A DNA stretch of 64,000 nt from Opitutaceae bacterium (GTDB lineage Bacteria > Verrucomicrobiota > Verrucomicrobiia > Opitutales > Opitutaceae): NCBI GenBank assembly GCA_027490995.1, contig JAIXWY010000005.1, positions 1 through 64,000 of the forward strand, read 5' to 3'. The notes below the pieces were generated by a model, which saw only the letters and a program-made list of their open reading frames with translations, did not search any database and had not been told where the DNA came from. A program made the position numbers and the translations under genes. Shown here piece after piece: positions 27,526 to 37,146 of this stretch (the stretch's first letter is position 1; every line of letters begins with the position of its first letter).

Positions 27526-28767
27526 ATGACCCCCACGCGCCCGCTGCTGCCCGACCTCGCCCGTGCCTTCGCGCTGTTTGGTATCGCGGTGGTGAACGTC
27601 GACTTCTTCGCCCACGCCACGACCGGTGGGGTGATCGCCGCCGGCTGGAACACCCCGGGCGACCGGATTCTCTGGTGCGCGGTTGCGTCCCTCTTCCTGC
27701 TGAAGTCCTACTCGCTCTTTGCCCTGATGTTCGGCTTCGGCTTCGAGCAGCAGAGAACCGCCTCTGCGGCCGAAGGAGCGGGCTTCGTGGGCCGCTACGT
27801 GCGCCGCATGACAGGACTGCTGGTGCTCGGCGCGCTCAACGTTTTGCTCCTGTTCTACGGGGACATCCTCATCGTGTACGGCCTTGTCGGCTCCGTGCTC
27901 CTGCTCTTCCGCAACCTCGGCCCGCAGGCGTTGCGACGCTGGGCGATTGGACTTTACGCGCTGCAGATCGTGGCGGCGCTGCTCTTCGCGCTGGTGGCGG
28001 CGTTTCTTCTCCTGCCGGAAGCGGCGACGATGCGGGACGAAGTGGTGGCTGAGTCTGGGCAGGACACCGCGAACCGCGTCGCGGGCTTTGCCGCCGTCAA
28101 TCCCCTCACCGTGGCGGCCACGCGCCTCGACGCGTGGACCAGCGACATCGTATGGGTTTTATCGCTCCAGGGAATCGGCGTCCTCGCGTTCATGCTCTAC
28201 GGCATGTCCCTTGCCCGCCGCGGCGTCCTCCTTGATCCGGCGGCGCCGCGGTGGTCGCGTGCCCGACGCATCGATCTGCCCATCGGCCTGCTGCTCGCCG
28301 TGGCCGGCGGAGTACTGATGGTCCAAAGTCGCCACGAACTCGATTTCTCATTCATGGCCGGTTTCGCCCTCGCGATCGTTGGCAGCCCCTTCACGACCAT
28401 GGGTTACCTCGGCGTGATCGCCGCGTGGACGCAGCGCACCGAATCGCCACTGCGCACCTTCCTCAGTCGGGCGGGCGGCGGCTCGCTCACCGCCTACCTG
28501 CTACAGGGCCTGCTCATGTCCCTGATTTTCTCCGGCTACGGCCTCGGCTTGGTCGGCACACTCAGCGCTACCGCCTACATCCCGATCGCCGCCGCGGTCG
28601 CCGTCGCTTCCCTCGCGTTCGTCGGCTGGTGGCGCGGGCGTCATCGCGCGGGTCCGGTCGAAGACCTCCTGCGCCGCTGGGTCTACCTCGGCCAACGGCG
28701 CGGCGCGAAGACTCCGGACGCCGAGCTGGCAGTCCCGTCGACGCCGGCTGAACCCCCTCGTCCCTGA
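27526..28767 (+). CDS. DUF418 family membrane protein
   Basis: 413 residues from ATG 27526. About nine hydrophobic helices, the N-terminal LPDLARAFALFGIAVVNV (family R-G-x-A-x-x-G-I-x-x-x-N pattern) and the conserved C-terminal region SRAGGGSLTAYLLQGLL fit DUF418 proteins such as YeiB. Inner-membrane; function unknown, sometimes compared with acyltransferases. Tail of 40 residues is polar and Pro-rich. No clear operon partner. Confidence 0.85.
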   Translation: MTPTRPLLPDLARAFALFGIAVVNVDFFAHATTGGVIAAGWNTPGDRILWCAVASLFLLKSYSLFALMFGFGFEQQRTASAAEGAGFVGRYVRRMTGLLVLGALNVLLLFYGDILIVYGLVGSVLLLFRNLGPQALRRWAIGLYALQIVAALLFALVAAFLLLPEAATMRDEVVAESGQDTANRVAGFAAVNPLTVAATRLDAWTSDIVWVLSLQGIGVLAFMLYGMSLARRGVLLDPAAPRWSRARRIDLPIGLLLAVAGGVLMVQSRHELDFSFMAGFALAIVGSPFTTMGYLGVIAAWTQRTESPLRTFLSRAGGGSLTAYLLQGLLMSLIFSGYGLGLVGTLSATAYIPIAAAVAVASLAFVGWWRGRHRAGPVEDLLRRWVYLGQRRGAKTPDAELAVPSTPAEPPRP

Positions 28768-28868
28768 TCTGGGCCGCGGGGAACGCGCCGCCCGGCCAAC
28801 GGCTGCATCCGTGTTCGCGCCTGCAGAATCCGCTTCCCCGCCCAGCCCCGCCTCGCGAGACTCTCGCC

Positions 28869-29936
28869 ATGCCCGAGCCACTGCGGTCCGATCACCATTT
28901 CGCGAGCGACAACACGGCCGGCATCTGTCCCGAAGCGTGGGCGGCCCTGCAGCGGGCGAACGTCGGACGCGAGCCGAGCTATGGGGCGGATGGGTGGACG
29001 CAGCGGGCGACGGAGCTGATCCGCGGCGTGTTTGAGCGGCCGGACGCGGAAGTCTTCTTCGTCTTCAACGGCACGGCGGCCAATGCCCTCGCGCTGGCGA
29101 GCGCGTGCGAAAGCTACCACGGCATCGTCGGCCATGAAATCGCACACATCATGGTCGACGAGTGTGGTGCGCCCGGTTTTTTCACCGGTGGTGCGACTCT
29201 TCTGCCCTGCCCTGGCGCACGGGCGAAGCTCGAGCCCGTGGCCGTGGAACGCGTGCTCACCCGCCGCTCCGACCTGCACTTCCCGAAGCCCCGCGTGCTA
29301 TCGCTCACCCAATCGACGGAATGGGGCACCGCGTACCGACCCGCTGAAATCGCCGCTTTGTCGGCGCTCGCGCGGCGCCACGGACTCGTGGTGCACATGG
29401 ACGGCGCCCGCTTTGCCAATGCCGCGGCGGCGCTCGCGGGCGAAGGTGCGACGCCGGCGGACCTGACCTGGCGCGCGGGCGTCGACGTACTCTGTTTTGG
29501 CGGGACGAAAAACGGCCTCAACAGCACGGAGGCCCTCGTGTTCTTCAATCCCGAGTTGGCGCGCGACTTCGCGTGGCGCGGCAAGCAAGCGGGTCAACTC
29601 GCGTCGAAGATGCGCTTCGCCACCGCGCAGTGGGTGGGTATGTTGGAAAACGGAGCGTGGCTACGCCACGCCGCGCACGCGAATCGGATGGCCGGCCGCC
29701 TCGCGGACCTTCTCCGCGCCATTCCTGGCGTATCCCTCTGCCTTGAACCCGAGGTGAATGCCGTCTTCGTGCGTCTGGCCAAGACCGTGGCCGCCGCGCT
29801 CGAGGCACGCGGGTGGCACTTTCACGCGTTCATCGGCGACGACGGCTACCGCCTGATGTGCTCATGGGACACGCGCGACGAAGACCTGCAGGCCCTTGTG
29901 CAGGACCTTCGCGAGGTACTGAGTGCCTCGTCGTAA
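28869..29936 (+). CDS. ltaE: Low-specificity threonine aldolase
   Basis: 355 residues from ATG 28869. SDHHFASDNTAGICPEAW, the His-bearing GHEIAHIMVDECGAP, HMDGARFANAAAAL and the PLP lysine in CFGGTKNGLNS (Lys214) define the family of beta-eliminating lyases that split threonine or allo-threonine into glycine and acetaldehyde. PLP-dependent, cytoplasmic. It starts 101 bp after the DUF418 gene and converges on the FKBP gene. Confidence 0.9.
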   Translation: MPEPLRSDHHFASDNTAGICPEAWAALQRANVGREPSYGADGWTQRATELIRGVFERPDAEVFFVFNGTAANALALASACESYHGIVGHEIAHIMVDECGAPGFFTGGATLLPCPGARAKLEPVAVERVLTRRSDLHFPKPRVLSLTQSTEWGTAYRPAEIAALSALARRHGLVVHMDGARFANAAAALAGEGATPADLTWRAGVDVLCFGGTKNGLNSTEALVFFNPELARDFAWRGKQAGQLASKMRFATAQWVGMLENGAWLRHAAHANRMAGRLADLLRAIPGVSLCLEPEVNAVFVRLAKTVAAALEARGWHFHAFIGDDGYRLMCSWDTRDEDLQALVQDLREVLSASS

Positions 29937-30076
29937 ACCATCGGCCGACCGGACCGCCGACTCAGACCGGATCCAGAGACTCGTGCGAGTCGTCGCCGAA
30001 ACGGGCGCAACCGCGATTGGCCCGCGAAGGTTGGAGCTACGCGCGACGAACCCGTTCTCGGGCGCGGATCCCGGCG

Positions 30077-30106
30077 AAAAAAAGCGCCCCGGAGTGACCG
30101 GGGCGC
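30077..30106 (-). terminator. Rho-independent terminator after the FKBP gene
   Basis: Stem 30084-30092 with 30098-30106 (9 bp, GC-rich), loop AGTGA, and on the minus strand a run of seven T follows (plus-strand A-run 30077-30083). It lies about 50 bp past the FKBP stop. Confidence 0.92.
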
Positions 30107-30156
30107 GGGGGGGAAGATCGTTGGGCCGCACCGCGGCGGCCGAAACAAACGAAACC

Positions 30157-30966
30157 TTACTTGGTCGCGGCCGGAGCGGCGGGTGCCGCCGGAGCTTCCG
30201 GAGCGGTCGGAGCGGCCGGAGCCTTGATTTCCAGCAGTTCGACATCGAAGACCAGCGTCGCGGCGGGCGGGATGCCCGGGCGGCCCTCGTCGCCGTAGGC
30301 CAGTTGCGGCGGGACGTAGAGCTTGATCTTACCGCCGACGTTCACCTTCTGCAGGCCCTCGGTCCAGCCCGGGATGACCTGATCGAGGCCGAACTCGGCC
30401 GGTTCGCCGCGCTGCACGGAGCTATCGAAGACGGAGCCATCGATCAGCGTGCCCGTGTAGTGCACCTTGACGGTGTCGGTGGCCTTCGGGAAAGCGCCGG
30501 TGCCCGGCTGCACGATTTCGAACACCAGGCCGCTGGGCAGCACGACGACGCCCGGCTTGGCCTTGATCTCGGTGAGGAACTTGGCGGATGCCTCGAGCCC
30601 CTGACGCTTCAGCTCGGCCATGTAGGCCTCCTGCTTCGCCTGCATGAACTTGTCCATCTCGGGCCCGATTTCCTCGAGCTTGTAAGGGGCATCCGCGCCG
30701 GCGGCGGCGGCCTGCAGGCCCTTGATCATCGCGGCGGTCTGCTCGGGCGTGAACTTGAGCTCAGTGATCCCGATGCGCTTGCCGACGAACCAGCCGAACG
30801 TCTCGAGCAGCTGGTCTTCGGTGAACCGCGGAGCGGCCGGAGCCGCGGTCGCCGCGAGGGCCGCCGGGGTGTTGGCGAGTGTCGGAGCCGGCTCTTGCTG
30901 AGCGGCGGCGACAGAGAAAGAGACGGCCAGCAAGGCCGACGAGGAGAGGACTCGGAGGGAGGTCAT
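30157..30966 (-). CDS. Exported FKBP-type peptidyl-prolyl isomerase (Mip/FkpA-like)
   Basis: 269 residues from ATG 30966. Signal peptide to about residue 22, an Ala/Pro linker, a helical dimerisation region (about 47-135, FKBP_N type), then the FKBP domain about 140-248: VKVHYTGTLIDGSVFDSS, VIPGWTEGLQKVNVGGKIKLYVPP, LAYGDEG and ATLVFDVELLEI, with the Tyr, Asp, Trp and Phe of the active pocket present. The last 20 residues are an Ala/Pro tail. Folding helper in the periplasm. Divergent from the LOG-fusion gene. Confidence 0.93.
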   Translation of the reverse strand: MTSLRVLSSSALLAVSFSVAAAQQEPAPTLANTPAALAATAAPAAPRFTEDQLLETFGWFVGKRIGITELKFTPEQTAAMIKGLQAAAAGADAPYKLEEIGPEMDKFMQAKQEAYMAELKRQGLEASAKFLTEIKAKPGVVVLPSGLVFEIVQPGTGAFPKATDTVKVHYTGTLIDGSVFDSSVQRGEPAEFGLDQVIPGWTEGLQKVNVGGKIKLYVPPQLAYGDEGRPGIPPAATLVFDVELLEIKAPAAPTAPEAPAAPAAPAATK

Positions 30967-31114
30967 GCGTCGATGGGAGTAAACTCAGGGATCCGCCGAA
31001 TGCGGAAGTGGTTCCCGGAAAAGGACTGACCTGTGCCCGGAGTTGGTGGCGAAGGCAAACCATTATCCTCGCTTGTGTCCCCGCGCGGAAGGGAGACACT
31101 GCGGCGTCCGTACC

Positions 31115-33031
31115 ATGCAAGACGATCTCTTCTGGACCAGTCAGGATGGGCAAATTCTCACCGTGCGGCACAAGGATGAGGCGACGGTGCTGCTCACCCT
31201 CGCCTTCTGGCCCCGCCATCCGGCGGAGTTCGACTTTCTCAAGCGGCGCGTCGCCGACCTCCGCTTTACCGAGCGCAGCACCCTGGCCCGGATCGGCATC
31301 GAGATGCTCACGCAGGGGTGCCCGACGATCGAAGGCAACCGGATCACGCTGGAAGCCGAGGCCTTCCTTTTCGACTCCAGCTTCCCGAATGCCGCCTACT
31401 GGCGGAAGCTCCTCCGCCCCGGCGTCACGGTCGGCCGCCTCTACTACGCCCCCGCCGCCGCGAAGCTGACCACCGCGGAAATCTGGGATGCCGTGCGCAC
31501 CAACCAGATCAAGCTTCCCAACACCATTAGCATCGACCGCCTCGGGCGCGTCTACCTCACGCCGCATCAGGTTGTCTACACCCTCAACCCCCGCCTGCCC
31601 CGCAGCAGTTTCGAGCGCCTCGTGTGCGGCGAGGCCGGCCGCCCCTTCCTCGACAAGGTCCAGCTCCGGCGCGACGCGTCTCCGCTCACCATCCCGCCAC
31701 GCTCCGGACTGATCACCAGCTGCTCGATGTATCTCAAAGAGCACTACGTGGTGCTAAACCAGGGCGAGGGTCCGTTCGGCATCCACACCAGCGCGGTGCT
31801 GCTCGATCCCTTGAAGACCTTCGGCACGAACGTCATGCTGGAGATCTATAACCAAGGCGACCAGCCGGTGGTCAACCCACTGGTCTCTGTGGAGGTCTTC
31901 CGCGCGCCGCCGGTCAGCGATCCCGAGAGCAAGCAACTCGCGAAGCGGCGGACCCGGCTGCTCACCACCGTGGGCGAGGCATTTCAGGCGCTCGACGAGG
32001 CGCCCCCACCACCGGCCACGGAGGCCCGGCCGCGCGCACGGCTCACCGTGCGCGGCCAAAGCTCCACGATGGAGAACCTGAGTCGGCTGCTCAGCCTCGG
32101 CGCCGGAGGCACGCTCAAGCCCAAGCTCGCGGAGGCCAAGGGGGAGAGCCCGGGCTACAAGACCCTCATCCAAGCCCTCGACAATGCGCCGGCCGACGCG
32201 GACACGCTGCTGGTGGATTTCTTCCCGAATCTGTTCGAGTACATCGAACTCCTCACCCGCGTCCCCGAGCTCAAGATCCGCCGCATCGTCTTCCGCCGAC
32301 CGTCGCGCACGCACGGGTTCTTCCTCTCGAGCAACGCCCATGCGCGGCTGGATGCGCTCAACGCCTTCGGCATCGATGTCTACTGGTACAACGAGGCGAT
32401 GGGCGACGTGTTCCTCCACACGTACAAGAAGGACCAGGGTTTCTTCATCCGTGAGGAACTGGTCCGACGCTTCCAGGAAGCCACCATCCTCGCGTTCTAC
32501 GGCAGCGCCGTGGGACTCGATATCGAGCAGACGCGGCGGATCTCGCAGTTGATCGACACGCTCACGGGTTTCATCGGCCCCAACGTCGGCGTGCTCACCG
32601 GCGGAGGCGGCGGCGTCATGCGCCTCGCCACCGACCAAGCCCGCAGCCAGGGTGCACTGACCGGCGCGTGCTTCCTCGAACTTGAGGCGCAGCCTCCGGA
32701 ACTCGGGGTCGATTTCTTCAACACGTTCCAGGAAAACAGCCGCCACTTCCGCCAAAAATGGTTCGAGGTGGCCGATTTCTGCATCTTCAACGTCGGCGGA
32801 GTCGGCACCCTCGAGGAAATCGGAATCGAGCTGTGCAACCTGAAGCTGGGGATTCGCCCCCGGGTGCCTTACGTATTCTACGATCCGAAGTACTTTGCCG
32901 ACCTGCGCGAGCAGTTGCTCGAGATGGTCCGCACCCAGCGCGCCCCGGCGTGGATGATGGACTTTATCCTGTTCTCCGACGATCCCGCCGAGGTCGTCAG
33001 CTTCTACCGCAAGAAGCTGCAAGTCCTCTGA
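31115..33031 (+). CDS. Fusion protein: unknown N-terminal region plus LOG-family domain
   Basis: 638 residues from ATG 31115. Residues about 1-450 match no domain I know; they contain beta-rich sequence and an Ala/Pro hinge near 300. Residues about 455-635 are a Rossmann LOG/lysine-decarboxylase-like domain: LAFYGSAVGLD, VGVLTGGGGGVMRLATDQAR and FNVGGVGTLEEIGIEL. The family motif P-G-G-x-G-T-x-x-E appears with Val for Pro, and the R-K of the AMP site is altered (RHFRQKWF). LOG enzymes cleave nucleoside monophosphates such as cytokinin ribotides. Substrate here unknown. It lies 47 bp before purD, so a nucleotide role is plausible. Confidence 0.75.
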   Translation: MQDDLFWTSQDGQILTVRHKDEATVLLTLAFWPRHPAEFDFLKRRVADLRFTERSTLARIGIEMLTQGCPTIEGNRITLEAEAFLFDSSFPNAAYWRKLLRPGVTVGRLYYAPAAAKLTTAEIWDAVRTNQIKLPNTISIDRLGRVYLTPHQVVYTLNPRLPRSSFERLVCGEAGRPFLDKVQLRRDASPLTIPPRSGLITSCSMYLKEHYVVLNQGEGPFGIHTSAVLLDPLKTFGTNVMLEIYNQGDQPVVNPLVSVEVFRAPPVSDPESKQLAKRRTRLLTTVGEAFQALDEAPPPPATEARPRARLTVRGQSSTMENLSRLLSLGAGGTLKPKLAEAKGESPGYKTLIQALDNAPADADTLLVDFFPNLFEYIELLTRVPELKIRRIVFRRPSRTHGFFLSSNAHARLDALNAFGIDVYWYNEAMGDVFLHTYKKDQGFFIREELVRRFQEATILAFYGSAVGLDIEQTRRISQLIDTLTGFIGPNVGVLTGGGGGVMRLATDQARSQGALTGACFLELEAQPPELGVDFFNTFQENSRHFRQKWFEVADFCIFNVGGVGTLEEIGIELCNLKLGIRPRVPYVFYDPKYFADLREQLLEMVRTQRAPAWMMDFILFSDDPAEVVSFYRKKLQVL

Positions 33032-33078
33032 CGCGGCTTGCCTAACCCGGGTCGTCCGAGGTTTGCTCCCGGTTTCCC

Positions 33079-34380
33079 ATGGCCCCCCTTCCGCGCTCGA
33101 TCCTCGTCGTCGGCTCCGGCGGTCGCGAACACGCCCTCGTGCACGCGCTCCGGCGCTCGCCCAGCCAGCCCCGCGTCCTCGCCGCCCCCGGCAACGCCGG
33201 CATCGCCGACGATGTCCCGTGCTTGCCCGTCGCGGTCGACAACATCCGGGGGATCGTCCAACTGGTCCAACGCGAGGCGATCGACTTCGTCGTGGTCGGG
33301 CCCGAAGTGCCTCTTTCCCTTGGCCTGGTCGATGCGCTGGAGGCCGCCGGCGTTCCCGCCTACGGCCCGAAGGCCGACGGCGCTCGGCTGGAGGCGTCGA
33401 AGATCTACACCAAGGAAATCCTCCAAAAGTACCGGATTCCCACCGCCGACGCTGCCTTCTTTGAGGACGCCGATGCTGCGATCGCCTACATCCGCGCCCG
33501 GCCCGCCCCCATCGTCGTGAAGGCCGATGGCCTCGCCGCCGGCAAGGGAGTGGTCGTCGCTTCCTCCCACGACGAAGCCGCCGCCGCCGTCCAGGCGCTG
33601 CTCGCCCTGCACGCTCGTCCCGAGCCTTCCGCCCCGCCGGCCCGCATCCTCATCGAGGACTGCCTCGTCGGCGAGGAAACCTCCCTGCTCGTCGTGGTCT
33701 CGGGTCGTGACTACGTCATCCTGCCGACGTCGCAGGACCACAAGCGCGTGGGCGATAACGATACCGGCCCCAACACCGGCGGGATGGGCACGTATTCACC
33801 GGCCGACGTGGTGACGCCGGATCTGCTCGCGCGCATCGACCGGGAGATTGTACGTCCGTCCGTCGACGCGATCGCCGCCGAGGGCATCGATTTCCGCGGC
33901 ACGCTCTTCATCGGGATCATGCTCACCGCCGACGGCCCGAAGGTGCTCGAATACAACACGCGTTTCGGTGATCCCGAGACACAGGTGGTGCTCCCGCGGC
34001 TGCGCACCGATGTGGTGAGCCTGCTCTGGGCCGCCGCCCACGGCGAACTTGCCCAGGTCTCCCTCGAAGTGCACCCGGAACACGCGCTCTGCGTCGTGAT
34101 CGCCGCCCTCGGCTACCCGGATCGCTATCCCAAGGGCGATGTCATCCACATTCCGGATCCGCTGCCGCCGGAGGTCACGGTGTACCACGCCGGCACCGCA
34201 CGCTCCGCGGCCGGTGAACTCGTCACCCACGGCGGTCGCGTCCTCGGCGTCACCGCGCTCGGCCCCACTCTGCAGGCCGCGGCGAACTCGGCCTACGCGA
34301 CCTGCGAGCGCATCACGTGCGTGTCGAAGTACTTTCGCCGCGACATCGGGGCCCGACAGCTGCGCCGGGAGTCGGTCTAA
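33079..34380 (+). CDS. purD: Phosphoribosylamine-glycine ligase
   Basis: 433 residues from ATG 33079. ILVVGSGGREHALVHAL, the GARS hallmark APGNAGIADD, the ATP-grasp segment PIVVKADGLAAGKGVVVA, SQDHKRVGDNDTGPNTGGMGTYSP and EYNTRFGDPETQVVLPRL are all present. It makes glycinamide ribonucleotide in purine synthesis. No other pur gene is next to it; the glycine-forming glyA lies 1.3 kb downstream on the same strand. Confidence 0.97.
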   Translation: MAPLPRSILVVGSGGREHALVHALRRSPSQPRVLAAPGNAGIADDVPCLPVAVDNIRGIVQLVQREAIDFVVVGPEVPLSLGLVDALEAAGVPAYGPKADGARLEASKIYTKEILQKYRIPTADAAFFEDADAAIAYIRARPAPIVVKADGLAAGKGVVVASSHDEAAAAVQALLALHARPEPSAPPARILIEDCLVGEETSLLVVVSGRDYVILPTSQDHKRVGDNDTGPNTGGMGTYSPADVVTPDLLARIDREIVRPSVDAIAAEGIDFRGTLFIGIMLTADGPKVLEYNTRFGDPETQVVLPRLRTDVVSLLWAAAHGELAQVSLEVHPEHALCVVIAALGYPDRYPKGDVIHIPDPLPPEVTVYHAGTARSAAGELVTHGGRVLGVTALGPTLQAAANSAYATCERITCVSKYFRRDIGARQLRRESV

Positions 34381-34396
34381 ACACTCGGGTCATCTC

Positions 34397-35047
34397 GTGC
34401 TCCGACCTTCCCGCCTTCTCATTTTCGTCGCGACCCTGATCGGGACGCCGCTATCCTGGGCGGTGCCGCAGTCGCGTCCGCTGCCAGACGGACCCGCGTA
34501 TCTCCGCAGTCGCGATCTGAGCCAGCTGGACGTGGCGTCGGCGCCGATGGACTTGATTCTCGACCTGCGTGGCGTGGGTGAGATGACCGCTGAAGGCAAC
34601 GCGCGTCTGAACGCCGTGCTCGCCGCTGGCTCGGTCCGAACGGTGCGTCTGGTGTTGGTCGACCCCGGGACGGCGCCCGGCGTGCGCGCGGCCGTCCGGG
34701 CTGCGTCGGGCCGCATCCTGACTCTCGGGGCCAACCTGCCCCCGGAGGCGGTGGACGTAGCCGTCGCCACTCCGGTGGAGTTTGACCGTCGGGCGGTCGC
34801 GGCTCTGGATGATGGAAAAGCCCCGCAAGAACTCCTCGCCACGGCTCCGGAGAAAGCCCGGTACGACGAGTCGGCCATGGTCCGTGATCATGCCAAAGGG
34901 CTGCCGATTCCGGAGGCCCCTCCGGAGCAGGAGACGGACGATTCGAAGACGCCGCCCCCCGCGCCGGAGGACGCCGTTCTCGTCGACCGTGTGTTGGAGC
35001 GGGCCCTGCACCTGCATCGCGCGCTGCGGGCGATCCGCCGGATCTAG
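34397..35047 (+). CDS. Small exported protein of unknown function
   Basis: 216 residues from GTG 34397 (the frame is open further upstream inside purD, but the hydrophobic start LLIFVATLIGTPLSWA fits a signal peptide at this GTG). The mature part has a Rossmann-like alternation (MDLILDLRG, TVRLVLVDPG, GRILTLGANLP) and an acidic/Pro-rich segment before a helical C-terminus (VLERALHLHRALRAIRRI). I recognise no family. It begins 16 bp after purD and 75 bp before the phosphatase gene. Confidence 0.55.
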   Translation: MLRPSRLLIFVATLIGTPLSWAVPQSRPLPDGPAYLRSRDLSQLDVASAPMDLILDLRGVGEMTAEGNARLNAVLAAGSVRTVRLVLVDPGTAPGVRAAVRAASGRILTLGANLPPEAVDVAVATPVEFDRRAVAALDDGKAPQELLATAPEKARYDESAMVRDHAKGLPIPEAPPEQETDDSKTPPPAPEDAVLVDRVLERALHLHRALRAIRRI

Positions 35048-35122
35048 GACGAAGCGGGTAAGCGACGGTCCCCGCGGAGGTTGCCTTTCGTCTGGAAGCG
35101 GATTGAGTAAAGGTTCCACGGC

Positions 35123-35608
35123 ATGAGCGAGAAGCGCACCCTCCTTACCGTCTGTACGGCCAACACCTGCCGCAGCCCGATGGCGGCTAGCCTGTTGGCG
35201 CATGCGCTCGCGGCCCAGCCGGAACCCCTGCGCTCGCTCCAAGTGATCTCCGCCGGCGTGGCCGCGCGAGGCGGCGAACCCGTCTCCGCCAACTCCGTGG
35301 CCGCGATGAAGCGCGTGGGCCTGAACATCGACCGCCACGTCAGCCGACCCCTTTCGCAGACGCTCGTGGACGATGCCTTGGCGATCTTTTGCATGACGGA
35401 AGGGCATCGGAACATGATCCAGCTCCGGTTCGATCCTCCGCCCCGCCACCTTTACCTCTGGCGGGAATTCCTGCCGGCGGGCGATCCGGAGATCGCGGAC
35501 CCCTTTGGGGGCAACCTCCGCATGTACGAGTCTTGCCGCGATGAGATGGTCGAGGCCATCCCCTCCCTCGTCGCCTTCCTCCAGCGCCTGCGGCGCGGCG
35601 AGGTGTAA
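35123..35608 (+). CDS. Low-molecular-weight phosphatase, YwlE-like (possible protein-arginine phosphatase)
   Basis: 161 residues from ATG 35123. The LMW-PTP P-loop is C11-T-A-N-T-C-R-S-P and the acid loop is [15 protein letters not shown]. The Thr at position 15 of the P-loop is the residue that lets YwlE of Bacillus favour phospho-arginine over phospho-tyrosine, and YwlE lies near glyA in Bacillus as this gene does (94 bp upstream). Tyrosine phosphatase or arsenate reductase activity cannot be excluded. No arginine kinase is in the window. Confidence 0.8.
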   Translation: MSEKRTLLTVCTANTCRSPMAASLLAHALAAQPEPLRSLQVISAGVAARGGEPVSANSVAAMKRVGLNIDRHVSRPLSQTLVDDALAIFCMTEGHRNMIQLRFDPPPRHLYLWREFLPAGDPEIADPFGGNLRMYESCRDEMVEAIPSLVAFLQRLRRGEV

Positions 35609-35702
35609 GCGGCGGTTTTTGCTTCCGATCCGGGGATTTCGCTGCTTCCTCGGAAGTCGGCCGACGCGGGTGTGGATCGTTGCCCGTCGAGGCCGCTCCC
35701 TC

Positions 35703-36968
35703 ATGCTCAACACGTCACCGCTCGCCCAACTCGACCCAGAAATCTCCGCCGCCATCGCCGCGGAGTTTGATCGTCAGCAAAGCCACATCGAGCTGATTGC
35801 CTCGGAGAACTTCACCTACCCGGCGGTGATGGAGGCTCAAGGTAGCGTCCTGACCAACAAGTACGCCGAAGGCTATCCGGGGAAGCGCTGGTACGGTGGT
35901 TGCGAGCACGTGGACGTCGTGGAGACGCTCGCCATTGAGCGGGCCAAGCGGCTCTTTGGGGCGGAGCACGCGAACGTGCAGCCGCATTCCGGATCTCAGG
36001 CCAATTTCGCGGTGTACACCTCGGTGCTTTCACCCGGCGACAAGGTGCTCGGCATGAATCTCGCGCACGGCGGTCACCTCACGCACGGCAACCCGGCGAA
36101 TTTCTCCGGCAAACTCTATCAGTTCTGCCAGTACGGGGTGCGCGAGGACAACGGGCTGATCGACTATGATGAACTCGCCGCCGTGGCCCTCCGCGAGAAG
36201 CCCAAGATGATCACGGTCGGCGCGAGCGCGTACTCGCGAATCATCGACTTTGCCCGCATGGGCGAGATCGCCCGCAGCGTGGGCGCGTACCTCTTCGCGG
36301 ACATCGCGCACATTGCCGGCTTGGTCGCGACCGGCGTGCATCCGTCCCCGGTGCCGCACGCGGATTTCGTCACCACCACCACGCACAAGACCCTGCGCGG
36401 CCCGCGCGGTGGGCTGATCCTCTGCCGCGCGGCACACGCGAAGGCCATTGACTCGGCCATGTTCCCCGGCAGCCAGGGCGGCCCGTTGATGCACGTCATC
36501 GCAGCCAAGGCCGTGTGCTTCAACGAGTGCCTCAAGCCCGACTTCCGCCAGTACGCGGAGCAGGTCGTGCGCAACTCACGCGCCTTCGCTGCCGCCATGA
36601 TCTCGCGCGGCTACAAGGTCGTCTCCGGCGGCACCGACAATCACCTCTTCCTCGTCGACCTCCGCGCCAATCTGCCCGAACTCACCGCGAAAAAGGCCCA
36701 GGAGACCCTGGACCTCGCACATATCACGCTGAACAAGAACACCGTGCCTTTCGAGACCCGCTCGCCCTTCCAGGCCTCGGGCATCCGCATCGGCACGCCG
36801 GCCGTGACCTCGCGTGGGATGAAGGAAGGCGAGATGGACAGCATCGCGGGCGCGATCGACCTCGTGCTCAAGGCCATCGGCACGCCGGACGAAGCGGCCA
36901 CCTTGGTCAAGGCTCAGGAACGCGTCGCCGCGATCCTGTCGCGCTACCCGCTCCCCTACAAACGCTGA
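35703..36968 (+). CDS. glyA: Serine hydroxymethyltransferase
   Basis: 421 residues from ATG 35703, the usual length. [50 protein letters not shown], and the PLP lysine 229 in [15 protein letters not shown] are diagnostic. It interconverts serine and glycine, loading tetrahydrofolate with one carbon. No riboswitch fold is apparent in the 94 bp upstream. Confidence 0.98.
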   Translation: MLNTSPLAQLDPEISAAIAAEFDRQQSHIELIASENFTYPAVMEAQGSVLTNKYAEGYPGKRWYGGCEHVDVVETLAIERAKRLFGAEHANVQPHSGSQANFAVYTSVLSPGDKVLGMNLAHGGHLTHGNPANFSGKLYQFCQYGVREDNGLIDYDELAAVALREKPKMITVGASAYSRIIDFARMGEIARSVGAYLFADIAHIAGLVATGVHPSPVPHADFVTTTTHKTLRGPRGGLILCRAAHAKAIDSAMFPGSQGGPLMHVIAAKAVCFNECLKPDFRQYAEQVVRNSRAFAAAMISRGYKVVSGGTDNHLFLVDLRANLPELTAKKAQETLDLAHITLNKNTVPFETRSPFQASGIRIGTPAVTSRGMKEGEMDSIAGAIDLVLKAIGTPDEAATLVKAQERVAAILSRYPLPYKR

Positions 36969-37146
36969 GCCGCGAGGCGGACGCGCGGACGCTCCACGCC
37001 GCCCGCAACGACGCGTCGCGTGGACGGCCCGCCGAACGCGCGTTCGCCCGAATCCCCTGCCCCGCAGGGCGTTTGCCGGACCTTCTCGCGCCGCGCGGCG
37101 TTTGCCGCTTGGCGGCCCGGGTGTGACGGGTTTTGCTCCCTCTCTC

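Noticed and set aside
35609-35702. Glycine or SAM riboswitch before glyA
   Set aside because: The 94-bp gap shows no tandem aptamer or conserved core that I can recognise.
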